Assembly: GCA_016709995.1 (NCBI GenBank)
Contig: JADJLQ010000001.1
Coordinates: 1,956,001 to 2,020,000 of the forward strand
Direction of reading: 5' to 3'
DNA from: Saprospiraceae bacterium
GTDB lineage: Bacteria > Bacteroidota > Bacteroidia > Chitinophagales > Saprospiraceae
DNA length: 64,000 bases
Numbering within the stretch: position 1 is the stretch's first letter; the number at the start of each line of letters is the position of its first letter. Under the pieces are notes generated by a model. That model was not told where the DNA came from. It did no database searches and was given only the letters and a program-made list of their open reading frames with translations. The translations under genes and the position numbers were made by a program. Below are positions 61,634 through 64,000 of the stretch, piece by piece.

Positions 61634-63883
61634 TTAATTTTCATATCGAAATCCTGCTTTTTTATCGCCGATGATTACTTCAAAATCACCGGGCTCCGTC
61701 ACCCTTTTGGATTGAGCATTGATAAACGAAAGATCGTCTTTATTGATCTTAAAACTAACCTCTTTGCTTTCTCCTGCAGCCAGGTAAACCTTCTGGTAAG
61801 CCCTTAATCGGCGACCGGGGGGACTGATACTGGCAAACAAATCGCTTGTATACAAATCAATGGCATGATCTCCTGCTACTTTGCCTGTGTTTTTTACGGT
61901 GATTTTTATTTCAAGCGACGAGTTGCCGGTCATCACCGTATGATCTAATTTGATATCTGAATATTCAAAATCAGTATAGCTCAGACCAAATCCGAATGGA
62001 TATAAAGGATCGTAGCCTGGCGCATTCACTCCCGGATCTTCTCTGAGCGCTTCCGTAAGTTTGTAATCATAGGTGAGCATCTCCCCGGCATATTTATTGT
62101 AGGTAAAAGGCAATTTTCCTGATGGATTATAGTCACCGTATAGTATATCTGCCAGTCCTTCAGCTGCTTTACTTCCTGTCCTGTAAGCCATGATGACGCC
62201 ATGCATCTTCGGCTCAATGTCGGTGATGAACCTCGGTCTTCCTTCTACCAATACGAGGATGACAGGCTTACCTGTGGCAATAGCTGCCTCCGCAAGCATT
62301 TTTTGATCTGACGGCAAGTCCAACTCCCGGGTATTGCCAGGAGTTTCTGCATAGGCATCTTCACCCAGGCAGAGTATTATTGCATCGACCTGGTGGATCA
62401 GGGCCAGTGCTTTTAGTCTTTCGCCATCAAAATTATCCTTATGATTCCAGCCTTTGGACCCAGCGATGATCACCTGGTCACCACCTTTTTCCACTAAGGC
62501 TTGAGCTATAGTTTTGGTCTTGGTGGGATAATAACGCTCATCATTACCTTGCCAGGTATAACTCCAGGCACCATGAAGGGCACTCACACTCTGAGCACCG
62601 GGGCCAGCCAGGAGTATTTTTTTATCCTTAGTCAAAGGAAGGATAAGATCTTTGTTTTTTAACAGGGTGATAGCTTCATGAGCCGCTTGCAGCGCAACCT
62701 CTTCATATTCTGACTTTCCAAAATTGGCGATTGCTTCAGGTTCCGGATACGGATTATCAAATAAGCCCAGCCTCATTTTTAAAATTAATATTCTTTTGAC
62801 TGCTTCATTGATTCTGGCTGTACTAACCTCACCTTTTTTTACTGCTTCCAGGAGTAGGTCATAAAACGAATAATCAGATGGCACCATACTCATATCGATT
62901 CCGGCATTGACTCCCATGACTACTGCAGCTCGAGGGCTCTCCGCCACCCTATGCCTGGAATGTAAGCGGATGATGTCTTCCCAATCTGAGACGACTACCC
63001 CATCAAAACCCAATTCCTTTCTCAAAATATCCTGCAGTATATATTTGCTTCCATGTACGGGCACTCCATTTACTTCACCACTGTTGACCATCACTGAGGA
63101 CGCTCCTGCTTTTATAGCCGCTGCAAATTGAGGAAGGTAGTACTCTCTCATTTCAATATCGGACATGCTGGTAGGCGTTCTGTCTTTACCTGTCCTGGGA
63201 TTTGAGTAGCCCATGTAATGCTTAAGACTGGTAGCTACGGCTGTTGGATGCTTGAGTCCTGGCCCTTCATAGGCTTGGATAGCAGCTTTACCCATAGACT
63301 GGATGATGGTTGGATCTTCGCTAAAAGTTTCTTCAAACCTTGCCCAGAGTTGTTGCCTGCCGATGTCCAAAACCGGAGCGAAATTCCATCTTACGCCAGA
63401 AGCTCTTAATTCTTTGGCAGTGACTTGGGAGATTTTGGCGACCAGGGCATCATTGCGGGTGGCGCCTATAGCCAGATTGTGAGGAAAAACAGTGCTATTG
63501 AGGGTATAGTTTTGACCATGCATGGCATCCAAACCGTAAATCACCGGAATCTTAAGTCTCGACCTATTGCATTCATCCATCACCATTTTAATGCCGGCAT
63601 GCCATTCATCAAGAGATAATGCTCGATTGACATTATTGAGCATAGATCCTACATGATATTTTTGTACAGCTTCTTTTACTCGTTCCGGATCAAATTTGCC
63701 ATTTTGATTTCCCCAGCCATTTTCGGCATACACGGCCATCGTGACCTGGGTCATCTGGCCCACTTTCTCTTCCAGCGTCATTTGTTTGACGAGAGCATCT
63801 ACTTTTTTCATCTCTACCGTGGATAGTTGTGCTTGAACATGACTCAAGGAAAAAATCATCACCATCAAAATCAAATTTTTCAT
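61634..63883 (-). CDS. glycoside hydrolase family 3 beta-glucosidase (BglX-like)
   Basis: From the ATG at 63883 the protein is 749 residues with a signal peptide (MKNLILMVMIFSLSHVQAQ). GH3 catalytic domain: LKIPVIYGLDAMHGQNYT, VRWNFAPVLDIGR, TSLKHYMGYSNP and the nucleophile Asp300 in FDGVVVSDWEDI. The second domain includes ILLAGPGAQSVSALHGAWSY. A C-terminal fibronectin type III-like domain begins near YDPLYPFGFGLSYTDFEYS. It should cleave beta-glucosidic links of oligosaccharides in the periplasm. An upstream Met at 63907 adds eight unlikely residues. No SusCD pair is present in the window. Confidence 0.94.
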   Translation of the reverse strand: MKNLILMVMIFSLSHVQAQLSTVEMKKVDALVKQMTLEEKVGQMTQVTMAVYAENGWGNQNGKFDPERVKEAVQKYHVGSMLNNVNRALSLDEWHAGIKMVMDECNRSRLKIPVIYGLDAMHGQNYTLNSTVFPHNLAIGATRNDALVAKISQVTAKELRASGVRWNFAPVLDIGRQQLWARFEETFSEDPTIIQSMGKAAIQAYEGPGLKHPTAVATSLKHYMGYSNPRTGKDRTPTSMSDIEMREYYLPQFAAAIKAGASSVMVNSGEVNGVPVHGSKYILQDILRKELGFDGVVVSDWEDIIRLHSRHRVAESPRAAVVMGVNAGIDMSMVPSDYSFYDLLLEAVKKGEVSTARINEAVKRILILKMRLGLFDNPYPEPEAIANFGKSEYEEVALQAAHEAITLLKNKDLILPLTKDKKILLAGPGAQSVSALHGAWSYTWQGNDERYYPTKTKTIAQALVEKGGDQVIIAGSKGWNHKDNFDGERLKALALIHQVDAIILCLGEDAYAETPGNTRELDLPSDQKMLAEAAIATGKPVILVLVEGRPRFITDIEPKMHGVIMAYRTGSKAAEGLADILYGDYNPSGKLPFTYNKYAGEMLTYDYKLTEALREDPGVNAPGYDPLYPFGFGLSYTDFEYSDIKLDHTVMTGNSSLEIKITVKNTGKVAGDHAIDLYTSDLFASISPPGRRLRAYQKVYLAAGESKEVSFKINKDDLSFINAQSKRVTEPGDFEVIIGDKKAGFRYEN

Positions 63884-64000
63884 ATATAGATATTTATGCA
63901 ATCTCAAATGTCTGCATTTATATTAGCAATTGAGTGAGATAATTCACCTTTTTAGTTATTTGCATATCGAACATCAATAAATCTGAATTGGTAGCGGATG
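63884..64000. other. upstream region of the GH3 gene at the window edge
   Basis: 117 bp of AT-rich sequence before the GH3 start. No gene and no clear TAnnTTTG box was seen. Confidence 0.4.

Noticed and set aside
1..64000. tRNA, rRNA, riboswitch, CRISPR, insertion sequence or integrase
   Set aside because: Read by eye, no conserved T-loop, rRNA segment, transposase or integrase was recognised; a covariance-model scan would be needed to exclude small RNAs.

Overview
The window is from a member of the Bacteroidota, most likely Saprospiria (Saprospiraceae or a relative); that placement is inference. Supporting signs are three large secreted proteins with type IX secretion (T9SS) C-terminal sorting domains (one type B, two type A), a PorE-like OmpA/TPR/PD40 protein, Bacteroidota-restricted families (DUF4837, DUF5606, 2TM), many lipoproteins, few Shine-Dalgarno sequences, and several TAnnTTTG promoter boxes typical of the phylum. 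No rRNA, tRNA, CRISPR array, insertion sequence or prophage was recognised.

Layout. 1-8 kb is an accessory region: a RelE/ParE-type toxin-antitoxin pair with a frameshifted toxin, an orphan error-prone DNA polymerase III alpha subunit (dnaE2 type), a DUF433/DUF5615 toxin-antitoxin cassette with a broken toxin, a run of small secreted or membrane proteins of unknown function (4.3-6.1 kb), a 2TM protein and an intact VapBC module. The DUF433/DUF5615 cassette lies between two 72-bp copies of the dnaE2 3' end. They differ mainly at third codon positions, so the second copy looks like the remnant of a diverged dnaE2 allele.

8-20 kb holds a URO-D-like protein, a D-aminoacylase-type amidohydrolase, a SulP transporter, PriA, and an overlapping operon of a propeller lipoprotein, an S1 protease and a YtcJ-like amidohydrolase, followed by a DUF4056 protein. 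20-33 kb holds a 1936-residue repeat protein with a type B sorting domain, LysS, a 1612-residue metalloprotease with nine CARDB repeats, an EamA transporter and a SET-domain protein. 33-49 kb holds a gamma-carbonic-anhydrase-like protein, OsmC, a cystathionine synthase/lyase, TraB/GumN, RlmB, an M36 fungalysin, a SNF2 helicase, lspA with an in-frame TAA, two ArsR regulators, TsaB and a CtpA-type protease. 49-64 kb holds DUF5606, a YpdA-like reductase, a HAD phosphatase, a YdeI-like protein, an OmpA-DUF1573 fusion, PnuC, DUF4837, DprA, an M28 peptidase, an AraC regulator, a TPR/DUF1579-like protein and a GH3 beta-glucosidase.

Together the genes suggest a protein- and glycan-degrading heterotroph: secreted M12B-like, M36, M28 and S1 proteases, a GH3 glucosidase and D-amino-acid-directed amidohydrolases, with surface export by T9SS. 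Four genes carry inactivating lesions of different kinds (relE-like toxin, DUF5615 toxin, a small lipoprotein, lspA). Whether these are biological or assembly errors is the main open question, most of all for lspA, which is expected to be essential here.
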